From Oscillospiraceae bacterium (GTDB lineage: Bacteria; Bacillota_A; Clostridia; Oscillospirales; Oscillospiraceae), in contig SVLP01000002.1 in assembly GCA_015067895.1 (NCBI GenBank), forward strand, positions 124,001-188,000: DNA of 64,000 nucleotides, in the 5' to 3' direction. The notes below the pieces were generated by a model. That model ran no database searches and was not told the origin of the DNA. It was given only the letters and a program-made list of their open reading frames with translations. A program made the position numbers and the translations under genes. Position 1 is the first letter of the stretch. The number at the start of each line of letters is the position of its first letter. Shown here piece by piece: positions 8,037-16,013 of this stretch.

Positions 8037-10922
8037 ATGAACTTTTGGCCCGACTTTATCAAGCTGAAAACAGCCATCGGCGGCAACCGGGAGCAATACG
8101 GCTACGAGGAGACCTTCGGCCAGCCCAGGGAGGAGCAGCAGCACATCACCGTTCCCAATCCGCACAACAAACGGCTCCTGAGCCAGCTTGAATTCGCCAT
8201 CCGGCTGAATGAGGAGCTTTGCGGCGAATTCGATCAGACCGTGGGCAGCGCCATCCGGTTCCTGGGCAAATGCATGGAGGTGGACGGTGTCCTGACCCGC
8301 AGCGTCTGCCGCCGGGCGGAGGAGCTGCTGATGCCCATGCATGATGCAGCGAAGAAATACAAGCTCATTCTGGCCGGTCACGCCCACATCGATATGGACT
8401 GGATGTGGTCTTACCAGGAGACCGTGGCCTCCACCCTGGCCACCTTCCGCACGGTGCTGAACCTGATGGCGCAGTATCCGGACTTCCATTTCTCCCAGTC
8501 CCAGGCCTCTGTCTATCAAATGGTGGAGGAATATGACCCGGATATGATGGCCGAGATCCAGGAGCACATCCGGGAGGGCCGCTGGGAGGTCACGGCGTCA
8601 AGCTGGGTGGAGACGGACAAGAATATGCCCTCCACGGAATCCCTCCTGCGCCACATCCGCTATACAAAGAATTACCTTTCCGATGTCTGGGGCATCGACG
8701 CCGACAGCCTGGAGATCGACTTCTCCCCGGACACCTTCGGACACAGCGCCTTCATCCCTGAAATCGATAGCTTCGGCGGCGTGAAGTATATGTACCACTG
8801 CCGGGCCCTGGACGGTGATCTGTCCCTGTACCGCTGGCGGGCCCCCTCGGGCAAGGAGCTGCTGGTCTACCGGGAGCAGTACTGGTACAATTCCGGCATC
8901 ACCCCCAAGATCGGCCTGGGTCTGCTCGACATCTCCAAGACCTGCGCAGGCTTCAAGACCGGCCTGATCGTCTACGGCGTGGGCAACCACGGCGGCGGCC
9001 CCACCCGGCGGGATATTGAGAACGCCATCGAGATGCAGTCCTGGCCCATCTGGCCTGTGGTCAAATTCGGCACCTTCGCGGAGTTCTTCCACGAGGCCGA
9101 GTCCGTCCGGGAGCAGCTGCCTGTCATCGACCGGGAGCTCAATTACATCTTCAACGGCTGCTACACCACCCAGACCCGCATCAAGCGGGCCAACCGGAAA
9201 GCAGAGGCCCTCCTGGACGATGCCGAGCGGTGGATCGCCTTCTCCGGAAAGCGGTTCGACCAAAGGCGCCATGAAGCCGCCTGGCAGAATGTCCTCTACG
9301 CACACTTCCATGACATCATCACCGGCTCCTGCGTCCAGGACACCCGGGAAAATACCCTGGGCCAGTTCTCCAAGACCTTCGCCTATGCCCAGACCCAGTT
9401 CCGAAACAGCGTCGAGCACATCGCCGCCCGGATCGACACCTCCTCCATCGAGACGGATCCCGACATCGCCCTGACCCAGTCCGAGGGTGCCGGCCCCGCC
9501 TACAACATGGGCGCCAACCTGGGCATCGTCCGTCCCGGCGGCGTGGGCTTCCATGTGGGCTTCCAAAATGGCGTACCCAATCCCGAGCGGGGCTGCGGCA
9601 AGACCCGGATCTTCCACATCTTCAATCCCGCCACCGCCACGCGCACCATGGTCACCGAGCTGACCGTCTGGGACTGGGTGGGGGATCTCCGCCGCATCCG
9701 CATGACCGACGCAGAAGGCAATGACCTTCGCTTCCAGCTCGTAGACGGTCAGAGCCAGTGGTTCTGGGATCACCGGTTCCTGCGCATTTTGGTGGAGGCG
9801 GAGGTGCCCTCCCTGGGCTACACCACCGTCATCCTCCGGGAAGCCGAGGCCAGCTCCTATCCCGTCTACCGCCAGCCCGAAAGCCGCAGTGAGTACCCCT
9901 TCGACGACATTGTCCTGGAAAACGAACACATCCGGGCAGTCTTCCACCCCAACACCGGCTGTCTGATCTCCCTGACGGACAAGGACAGCGGCGAGGAATT
10001 CCTGGGCGGCCCGGTGAGTCTCGCCGTCATCGCCCAGGAGCGCAGCAGCAACAACGCCTGGAAGATCGGCCGCTACCTGAAGACTGAGCTCCTGACTGAC
10101 CTGATCTCCATTGAGCACAAGACCTCCGGCCCCCTTCAGCAGAGCTTCACCGCCTCCTACAAATGGGGAATGTCCAAAATGAAGGTCACCCCCATCCTCA
10201 GCGCAGGGGAGAAGGCCCTCCGCTTCTGCGTCGAAGTCGAGTGGAACGAGGTCACCGGTGAGGATTCTGCGCCCCTGCTGGTCTTCCGGGTGCCCCACAG
10301 CGAGAGGATCGGCAAATACCTCTGTGACGTCCCCGCCGGTGCCGTTTACCGCGCACCCCGGAACCAGGACATTCCCTGTTTGCAGTACTGCGCCGCCATC
10401 CGGGAAAACGGCTCCGCCCTGGCGCTGATCCCTGACAGCAAGTACGGCTACCGGGCCACGGAGGACGCCCTGTCCCTGTCCCTCATCAACACCTCCAACA
10501 ATCCCGATCCCTTCCCGGATCGCGGTCTGCATACCGTCAACATCGCGCTGGCCATCGGCAGGGACGATCCCAGGGAGCTGGAGGACACCGCCGCATATTT
10601 CAACCATCCCGCCTACTTCCTCTCCAACAGCTCCCACCCCGGCGAGCTCCCCATGGAGCAGTCCTTCCTCCATCTGAAGGCGGGCTCCACTGTCCTCAGC
10701 GCCGTGCTTCCCACGGAAGAAGCGAATACGATCCACCTGCGCTACTATGAAAACTGTGGCAAGGATGACCCCATCGCCCTCCATTTCAGCAGGGCTCCCG
10801 CCACCGCCGTCAGCCTGGATCTGAACGGCAGGGAGGTACCCTCTGATGTGACCATCTCCGGCAATACCGTGTCCCTGACCGCCAGGGCCAGCTCTCTGGG
10901 AGAGCTTAAGATCTCCTTCTGA
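8037..10922 (+). CDS. GH38 family alpha-mannosidase
   Basis: The 961-residue protein hydrolyses terminal alpha-mannosides. The metal-binding HxD motif is in GHAHIDMDWMW (H117, D119) and the catalytic nucleophile is probably D232 in FSPDTFGHS, both hallmarks of GH38. The usual architecture is present: N-terminal catalytic (beta/alpha) domain, three-helix middle domain with HFHDIITGS, and C-terminal beta-sandwich domains. There is no signal peptide, so it is predicted to act in the cytoplasm on imported mannosides. ATG 8037 has GAAAGGAG upstream; a GTG 18 bases earlier overlaps that site and is unlikely. Divergence from the secreted GH85 enzyme suggests a pathway in which N-glycans are released outside and trimmed inside. 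No sugar transporter lies alongside. Confidence 0.93.
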   Translation: MNFWPDFIKLKTAIGGNREQYGYEETFGQPREEQQHITVPNPHNKRLLSQLEFAIRLNEELCGEFDQTVGSAIRFLGKCMEVDGVLTRSVCRRAEELLMPMHDAAKKYKLILAGHAHIDMDWMWSYQETVASTLATFRTVLNLMAQYPDFHFSQSQASVYQMVEEYDPDMMAEIQEHIREGRWEVTASSWVETDKNMPSTESLLRHIRYTKNYLSDVWGIDADSLEIDFSPDTFGHSAFIPEIDSFGGVKYMYHCRALDGDLSLYRWRAPSGKELLVYREQYWYNSGITPKIGLGLLDISKTCAGFKTGLIVYGVGNHGGGPTRRDIENAIEMQSWPIWPVVKFGTFAEFFHEAESVREQLPVIDRELNYIFNGCYTTQTRIKRANRKAEALLDDAERWIAFSGKRFDQRRHEAAWQNVLYAHFHDIITGSCVQDTRENTLGQFSKTFAYAQTQFRNSVEHIAARIDTSSIETDPDIALTQSEGAGPAYNMGANLGIVRPGGVGFHVGFQNGVPNPERGCGKTRIFHIFNPATATRTMVTELTVWDWVGDLRRIRMTDAEGNDLRFQLVDGQSQWFWDHRFLRILVEAEVPSLGYTTVILREAEASSYPVYRQPESRSEYPFDDIVLENEHIRAVFHPNTGCLISLTDKDSGEEFLGGPVSLAVIAQERSSNNAWKIGRYLKTELLTDLISIEHKTSGPLQQSFTASYKWGMSKMKVTPILSAGEKALRFCVEVEWNEVTGEDSAPLLVFRVPHSERIGKYLCDVPAGAVYRAPRNQDIPCLQYCAAIRENGSALALIPDSKYGYRATEDALSLSLINTSNNPDPFPDRGLHTVNIALAIGRDDPRELEDTAAYFNHPAYFLSNSSHPGELPMEQSFLHLKAGSTVLSAVLPTEEANTIHLRYYENCGKDDPIALHFSRAPATAVSLDLNGREVPSDVTISGNTVSLTARASSLGELKISF

Positions 10923-10929
10923 ACGCAAA

Positions 10930-10960
10930 AGGGCCGCGATCCAAATGTGATCGCGGCTCT
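10930..10960. terminator. Terminator hairpin between alpha-mannosidase and lysR
   Basis: Arms at 10930-10941 and 10949-10960 (AGGGCCGCGATC against its complement, with one G-U pair) enclose a 7-base loop. AAAA just before the stem gives a T-run on the minus strand. It lies between convergent genes. Confidence 0.75.
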
Positions 10961-10966
10961 TATGTT

Positions 10967-11866
10967 CTATTGTTGATCCTGGAGCTTCTGCGCATCGGAG
11001 GTTCGGATGGAGCGGACGATGTTCTCCACAAAATCCCACACCGGCGGCTCAAGCCACTTGTCGTAGAGGATGCACATATACAGCGCCTGGTGCCAGTTCT
11101 TCAGCGGCACATACCGGATGCCCTTTTGCGGCTTCACGCATCGATCCGGAATGAAGGCGATCCCGACACCGGCCTCCACCAGATCCAGCGCGGCCTGTGC
11201 CGTATCCACGGTGCAGATCACGCTTTCGTCCGCAGGCGTTCCGGTCGTCCACTCCTTGAAGCTCTTTCCCACATCATAATTGAAGACCACCTGGGATTCA
11301 TGGACGACCTCATGGGGCTCCAGGTGCGCCTGCTCCGCCAGAGGATGGCCATCCGGCAGAGCCACAAAAAAGGCCCGTTCCTTGAGCTTTCGGAAGTGGA
11401 GGCTCCGGTCACGGTCGGTGGAATCCACGATGGCCATGTCCAGCTTTTCCTGGCGCACCAGATCCATCAGATTCTCGGCGGAGCTTTCCGTCAGATGGAA
11501 ACGGATCCGCTTGTTTTTATGGGAATACTCTGCGATCTTTTCCGCCACCAGACCATTCAGCGTCCCGGAAACGAAGCCCATGCGGATCACGATGGGCGCA
11601 CTGGACTTGCTGTCGCGGAGGATCAGCGACGCGGCATGGAGCTCATTCAGCGCAGCATCCACCTTTTCCTGATAAAATCTGCCCTCGTCCGTCAATCGGA
11701 TATTCCGACCTACCTTCTCGAACAGCTTGACGCCGCCCAGCTCAGTCTCCAGATTGTGGATGGCGCTGCTCAGGGAGGGCTGGGAGATCCCCAGCCGGGC
11801 CGCCGCGACGGTATAGTGCTCCACCTGAGCCAGAACAGAGAAATAACGCAGCACATTGTAGTTCAT
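10967..11866 (-). CDS. LysR family transcriptional regulator
   Basis: The 299-residue protein has an N-terminal winged helix-turn-helix (about residues 1-60, with AAARLGISQPSLSSAIHNLE as the recognition region) and a C-terminal periplasmic-binding-like effector domain. LysR proteins usually regulate adjacent or divergent genes in response to a small ligand. The start at 11866 is chosen because GGAG lies 8 bases upstream and the protein begins directly with the HTH; a longer in-frame start at 11938 would add 24 unrelated residues. It is convergent with the mannosidase gene and divergent from the riboswitch-controlled transporter, so its target is not obvious. Ligand unknown. Confidence 0.88.
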   Translation of the reverse strand: MNYNVLRYFSVLAQVEHYTVAAARLGISQPSLSSAIHNLETELGGVKLFEKVGRNIRLTDEGRFYQEKVDAALNELHAASLILRDSKSSAPIVIRMGFVSGTLNGLVAEKIAEYSHKNKRIRFHLTESSAENLMDLVRQEKLDMAIVDSTDRDRSLHFRKLKERAFFVALPDGHPLAEQAHLEPHEVVHESQVVFNYDVGKSFKEWTTGTPADESVICTVDTAQAALDLVEAGVGIAFIPDRCVKPQKGIRYVPLKNWHQALYMCILYDKWLEPPVWDFVENIVRSIRTSDAQKLQDQQ

Positions 11867-11984
11867 ATGGTCATCTCCGGTATCGTCATTCTTTTCGTGT
11901 ATATAGATAGAATAACACAAGCCCCCCGGGTTTGACAACAGGAAGTGTATGGAAGCTCCGCAGATCGCCTGCTAAAATTCCCTG

Positions 11985-12013
11985 TTGCAATTTGCCGGAG
12001 GCCGGTATATAAT
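11985..12013 (+). promoter_or_regulatory. Sigma-A promoter of the riboswitch/ECF transporter transcript
   Basis: TTGCAA (11985-11990) and a perfect TATAAT (12008-12013) are separated by 17 bases and sit just before the riboswitch, giving a start site near 12020. Confidence 0.75.
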
Positions 12014-12019
12014 ACGGAA

Positions 12020-12240
12020 TATAAATGGTGCAGAGGCATCCTTGCCGCAACGGTTCATCCAGGCATGGGTGCTACATAAGGGAATGGGGTCAAAATCCCC
12101 GCATTTAACCAATACCGTGGGCATCGAGAATCCCGTCCGTTGGCGAAAGCCAGTCATTGGGGGAGACCCTGAGAAGGCAGGACGGCCATTCGTCTGAGAT
12201 GCGAGTCGGGAGACCTGCTGTGACCGGTGGAATAGCTGCC
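12020..12240 (+). promoter_or_regulatory. Cobalamin riboswitch
   Basis: The untranslated leader carries cobalamin aptamer landmarks in order: GGTGC then GGGAA, a GGGG-TCAAAAT-CCCC hairpin, an ACCGTG and GCCAGTCATTGG segment, GAGAAGG, GAGATGCGAG, and the B12-box-like AGTCGGGAGACCTGCTG. Such aptamers bind coenzyme B12 and usually switch transporter or biosynthesis genes off when it is plentiful. A terminator follows immediately, so control is probably by premature termination. Exact boundaries are approximate. Confidence 0.88.
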
Positions 12241-12243
12241 AAG

Positions 12244-12288
12244 AATGGTTATGGTAACGTTCATTATAACGTGCCATGACCATTTTTT
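12244..12288 (+). terminator. Riboswitch expression-platform terminator
   Basis: AATGGTTATGG (12244-12254) pairs with the complementary stretch ending at 12284, with an inner ACGT/ACGT pairing. TTTTTT at 12283-12288 completes an intrinsic terminator about 20 bases before the first start codon. It is the likely off-state of the cobalamin riboswitch. Confidence 0.8.
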
Positions 12289-12310
12289 ATTTGAGAGGGG
12301 AGGGGAAGAC

Positions 12311-13195
12311 ATGAAGCAGGACGCCTTTGCTGGCTTTCATCCGGCGGTGAATCTGGCCTTTTTTGCTGCCGCCATCGGCCTGAGCATGTTTCTGATGCAT
12401 CCGGTGTTTCTGACGGTATCCCTGCTTTGCTCCGCCGCGTATCTGTGGTATTTGCAAGGGGCGAGGGGCTTTGTCCGCCAGGTGGGCTATCTGCTGCCGG
12501 TGCTGCTGTTTACAGCGCTGCTGAACCCGCTGTTCAACCACCGGGGGGAGACGATCCTCTTCCTTCTGCAAAACGGCGATCCGGTGACCTGGGAGTCGGT
12601 CTGCTTCGGCCTGGCCTCCGCCGTGCTGATGGGCGCGTCCATCCTCTGGTTCAACTGCTGCAATGCGGTCTTCACCACGGACAAGATCATCTTCCTCTTC
12701 GGTCGGGTGATCCCCAGCCTGTCCCTGCTGATCTCCATGACCTTGCGCTTCGTGCCCCGGTTCAAGGAATATCTGCAAAGCACCCAGCAGGTACAGAGGG
12801 CCATGCAGCCGCCGAAGGGCAGGCTCGATACGCTGAAGCAGGCCCTGACCGCCTTCTCCGCCACCGTCAGCTGGGCCATGGAGCAGTCCATCGTCACCGC
12901 CGACTCCATGAAGAGCCGGGGCTACGGCTCTGACCGGCGCACCGCCTACGCCATCTACCGCTTCGAACGCCGGGACGGCCTGAGCCTGGCGGTGCTGGCG
13001 GCTTTGTGTCTGGGCACGATCCTGCCCTGGCTGACAGGGACGGTGCAATGGGTCTTCTTTCCCGCCATGACAAGCCCGCTGCTTGGTTTTGGCCAAATCG
13101 TATCCTATCTGAGCTTTGCCGGCATCTGCCTGATGCCTCTGACCATCAATTTCACGGAGGACTGCAAATGGAACTCGCTTCGATCCAGAATCTGA
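12311..13195 (+). CDS. ecfT: ECF transporter T component (CbiQ/EcfT family)
   Basis: The 294-residue membrane protein is the transmembrane coupling subunit of an energy-coupling-factor importer. Several hydrophobic segments occupy the first 120 residues and another pair lies near the C-terminus. SMKSRGYG matches the Ala-Arg-Gly type coupling motif that docks onto the ATPases. ATG 12311 is preceded by GAGGGGAGGGG; an earlier in-frame ATG at 12245 lies in the terminator stem and is rejected. It overlaps the next gene by 28 bases. The cobalamin riboswitch upstream points to a corrinoid or precursor as the substrate. Confidence 0.88.
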   Translation: MKQDAFAGFHPAVNLAFFAAAIGLSMFLMHPVFLTVSLLCSAAYLWYLQGARGFVRQVGYLLPVLLFTALLNPLFNHRGETILFLLQNGDPVTWESVCFGLASAVLMGASILWFNCCNAVFTTDKIIFLFGRVIPSLSLLISMTLRFVPRFKEYLQSTQQVQRAMQPPKGRLDTLKQALTAFSATVSWAMEQSIVTADSMKSRGYGSDRRTAYAIYRFERRDGLSLAVLAALCLGTILPWLTGTVQWVFFPAMTSPLLGFGQIVSYLSFAGICLMPLTINFTEDCKWNSLRSRI

Positions 13196-15759
13196 CCTTC
13201 ACCTACCCGGAGCAGGATGCGCCGGTTCTCCGGGATGTGTCCCTTGCGCTCCGTCCCGGCGATTTTGCCGTGCTGGCGGGGCCCTCCGGCTGCGGAAAAT
13301 CCACCCTCCTGCGGCAGCTCAAGACGGTGCTGGCCCCCCATGGCAAGCGGGAGGGCACCATCACCCTGACGGGCACCCCCATCGACGACATCCCCGCCGG
13401 TCAGCAGGCCGCGAAGATCGGCTTCGTCATGCAGTCCCCGGACAGCCAGATCGTCACCGACAAGGTCTGGCACGAGCTGGCCTTCGGACTGGAGAGCCTG
13501 GGTGTCAGCAGCACTGAGATTCGCGGAAGGGTGGCAGAGATGGCCAGCTTTTTCGGCATCCAGACCTGGTTCCATATGGAAACCAATCGCCTGTCCGGCG
13601 GACAGAAGCAGCTGCTGAACCTGGCCTCCATCATGGTCTTGCAGCCCCAGCTTCTGATCCTGGACGAGCCGACGAGCCAGCTCGATCCCATCGCCGCCAC
13701 GGATTTCCTCCAGACCCTGGGCCGCATCAACCGGGAGCTGGGCACCACCATCCTCATCTGCGAGCACCGGCTGGAGGACGTGATCCCCATGGCGAACCGT
13801 CTGCTCATCATGGACAGGGGACAGCTGATCGCCGATGACACACCTGTCCATGCCTTCGAAATCCTGCGAAAACGCAGCCACCCCATGCTGCTGTCCATGC
13901 CCACCCCCATGCGGGTCTGGAGTGCGGTTGGGTTTGACTGCGATTGTCCCATGACCGTCAGCGACGGACGGAACGCCCTGACGGAATTTGCTGAGCGTCA
14001 GGAATTGCGCCCCGTCCCCGAACGACCCTATGTGCAGCCCCAGCGCGACCCCTGCATCGAGCTTCGGGAGGTCTGGTTCCGCTACGAGAAGGACAGCCCG
14101 GACATCCTCAAGGGTGTGTCCCTGAAGGCTTACCCCGGCGAGCTGCTGTGCATCCTCGGCGGCAACGGCACGGGCAAGAGCACCACCCTGAGCATCCTCA
14201 GCGGGACTCGGAAGCCCTACCGGGGCAAGCGCACCGCCGGAACCGCAAAGATTTCCGCACTGCCCCAGAATCCCCAGATGCTCCTGGTACACAAAAACGT
14301 CCGGGAGGAGCTGCTGTCCGTGGCGGACGAGGGACGGGCAGGCCAGATGGCTGCCCTGTGCCGTCTGGAGGGACTGCTCGACCGGCACCCCTACGACCTC
14401 TCCGGCGGTGAGCAGCAGCGCACGGCCCTTGCCAAGGTGCTGCTGCAAGACCCGGAGATCCTGCTGCTGGACGAGCCCACCAAGGGGCTGGACAACGATT
14501 TCAAGGAGCTCTTCGCTGACATTCTCCGGGAACTGACGGCTCGGGGTGTCTGCATCATCATGGTCAGCCACGATGTAGAATTCTGCGCCAAATATGCCGA
14601 CCGCTGCGCCCTGTACTTCGACGGCGGACTCGTCACCGTGGATGCACCCCAGCCCTTCTTTGCCGGAAAGAGCTTCTATACCACCGCCGCCAACCGGATG
14701 GCCCGCCACCTGCTGCCCGGGGCGGTCACCCCCGAGGACATCATCGCCGCCTGCGGCGGACAGCTCCCGCCACAGTGGCCCCAAAAAACGCAAGCGCCCC
14801 TGGACATGACGCCGCCGCCGGAGCGCAGGCCGGAGAAGCTTTCTCTGCGGCGCAGGGTTCTGGGCATTTTCTCCGGTGCGGGATTCCTGGGCTGTCTGGT
14901 GTATGCCCTGACCCGGGTGGAGCTGAGTCTGCTCTACAAAGGAAACGAATTCTGGGTGCACTACGCGCCTTTATATCTTTCCATGTTCGCGCTGCTGTTC
15001 GTCTTCTGCGCGTCCATCAGCCGCCGTGCACCAGCCCGTGAGCAGAAGCTGATGAAGGGGAAGCTCTCCCTTCGCACGAAGCTGACGCTGGCCCTTTGCC
15101 TGCTCGCCATCCCCGTGACCCTCTGGCTTGGATTGAAGCTGGGCGGGGGACGGAAATATCTGGTCACCTCGGTGCTGATCGTGGTAGAGACCATGATCCC
15201 CTTCTTCGTGGCCTTTGAGGGCCGGAAGCCCCAGGCCCGGGAGCTGGTGATCCTGTCTGTGCTCAGTGCCCTTGCCATCGGCGGCCGGGCGGTGTTCTTC
15301 GCCCTGCCGGGCTTCAAGCCTGTGGCGGCTCTGGTGATCCTGGCGGGTGTGGCCTTCGGCGCAGAAGCCGGGTTCCTGGTGGGTGCTGTGACCATGCTGG
15401 TGTCCAATGTGCTCTTTGGTCAGGGCCCCTGGACTCCCTGGCAGATGTTCGCTATGGGCGTTCTGGGCCTACTGGCAGGTGTGCTCTTCCGCAAGGGTCT
15501 GCTGAACCGGGATCGGCTGAGCCTGTCTGTCTACGGCGCAGTGTCCATCTTCATCATTTACGGCGGGATCCTGAACCCCACCTCGGTGTGGATGTACCAG
15601 TCCGAACCAAGCCTGAAAATGATCCTGGCGACCCTCGTCACCGGCCTGCCCGCAGATGCCGTCCATGCGGCGTCAACGGTGTTCTTCCTCTGGCTCCTGT
15701 CGGAATCCATGCTGGAAAAACTGGATCGGGTGAAGGTCAAATACGGACTGATCGAGTAA
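13168..15759 (+). CDS. Fused ECF transporter ATPases plus membrane S-like component
   Basis: This 863-residue protein joins three parts that are normally separate. Residues about 1-270 form one ABC ATPase (Walker A GPSGCGKS near 38, signature LSGGQKQ, Walker B LLILDEPTS). Residues about 290-530 form a second (GGNGTGKS near 331, LSGGEQQR, LLLDEPTKG). From about 566 onward several hydrophobic helices resemble an ECF S component that binds the vitamin. Together with EcfT this would make a complete importer from two genes. GGAGG lies 7 bases before ATG 13168, inside the ecfT coding region. Riboswitch control makes cobalamin or a B12 precursor the likely cargo, but the substrate is not shown by the protein itself. 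Confidence 0.85.
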   Translation: MELASIQNLTFTYPEQDAPVLRDVSLALRPGDFAVLAGPSGCGKSTLLRQLKTVLAPHGKREGTITLTGTPIDDIPAGQQAAKIGFVMQSPDSQIVTDKVWHELAFGLESLGVSSTEIRGRVAEMASFFGIQTWFHMETNRLSGGQKQLLNLASIMVLQPQLLILDEPTSQLDPIAATDFLQTLGRINRELGTTILICEHRLEDVIPMANRLLIMDRGQLIADDTPVHAFEILRKRSHPMLLSMPTPMRVWSAVGFDCDCPMTVSDGRNALTEFAERQELRPVPERPYVQPQRDPCIELREVWFRYEKDSPDILKGVSLKAYPGELLCILGGNGTGKSTTLSILSGTRKPYRGKRTAGTAKISALPQNPQMLLVHKNVREELLSVADEGRAGQMAALCRLEGLLDRHPYDLSGGEQQRTALAKVLLQDPEILLLDEPTKGLDNDFKELFADILRELTARGVCIIMVSHDVEFCAKYADRCALYFDGGLVTVDAPQPFFAGKSFYTTAANRMARHLLPGAVTPEDIIAACGGQLPPQWPQKTQAPLDMTPPPERRPEKLSLRRRVLGIFSGAGFLGCLVYALTRVELSLLYKGNEFWVHYAPLYLSMFALLFVFCASISRRAPAREQKLMKGKLSLRTKLTLALCLLAIPVTLWLGLKLGGGRKYLVTSVLIVVETMIPFFVAFEGRKPQARELVILSVLSALAIGGRAVFFALPGFKPVAALVILAGVAFGAEAGFLVGAVTMLVSNVLFGQGPWTPWQMFAMGVLGLLAGVLFRKGLLNRDRLSLSVYGAVSIFIIYGGILNPTSVWMYQSEPSLKMILATLVTGLPADAVHAASTVFFLWLLSESMLEKLDRVKVKYGLIE

Positions 15760-15915
15760 TACTAATTCTTGGTTAAATGGTTTAAGAGCTTTCCGAGGAT
15801 AAATTGTGCCAGAAAAGGCCGAGGACGACGGTGGGCTGTCGCCCACCTAGGACGAGAACGCATTATGGCGCAATTTAGACCGGAAAGAATTAAACAGTTT
15901 AATCAAGAGTTAGTA
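15760..15915. repeat. 156-bp foldback (MITE-like) repeat element
   Basis: The element begins TACTAATTCTTGGTTAAA directly after the stop codon and ends with the complementary TTTAATCAAGAGTTAGTA. Both arms are complementary over nearly their whole length with scattered mismatches, and the apex is a perfect GGTGGGC-TGTC-GCCCACC hairpin at 15830-15847. There is no coding sequence in it. It could be a non-autonomous transposable repeat or a transcribed structured element. Confidence 0.75.
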
Positions 15916-15946
15916 TAAAACGTGAAGGAACGTGTACCAGCGCAAT

Positions 15947-15993
15947 AAACTGCCCTCGGAAACTCTGCGTGAGATGTTCCGAGGGCAGTTTTT
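15947..15993. terminator. Terminator hairpin downstream of the ECF transporter
   Basis: A 15-bp perfect stem (15947-15961 against 15977-15991, AAACTGCCCTCGGAA) with a 15-base loop runs into TTTTT on the plus strand. It separates the rightward transporter genes from the leftward operon that ends at 16014. Confidence 0.88.
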
Positions 15994-16013
15994 CTTATGG
16001 CTTGACTTGATTT

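Noticed and set aside
8598..11039. Minus-strand frame of 813 residues opposite the alpha-mannosidase
   Set aside because: Antisense shadow; the plus strand carries the GH38 motifs.
13105..14961. Minus-strand frame of 618 residues opposite the fused ECF gene
   Set aside because: Antisense of clear ABC motifs; low-complexity product.
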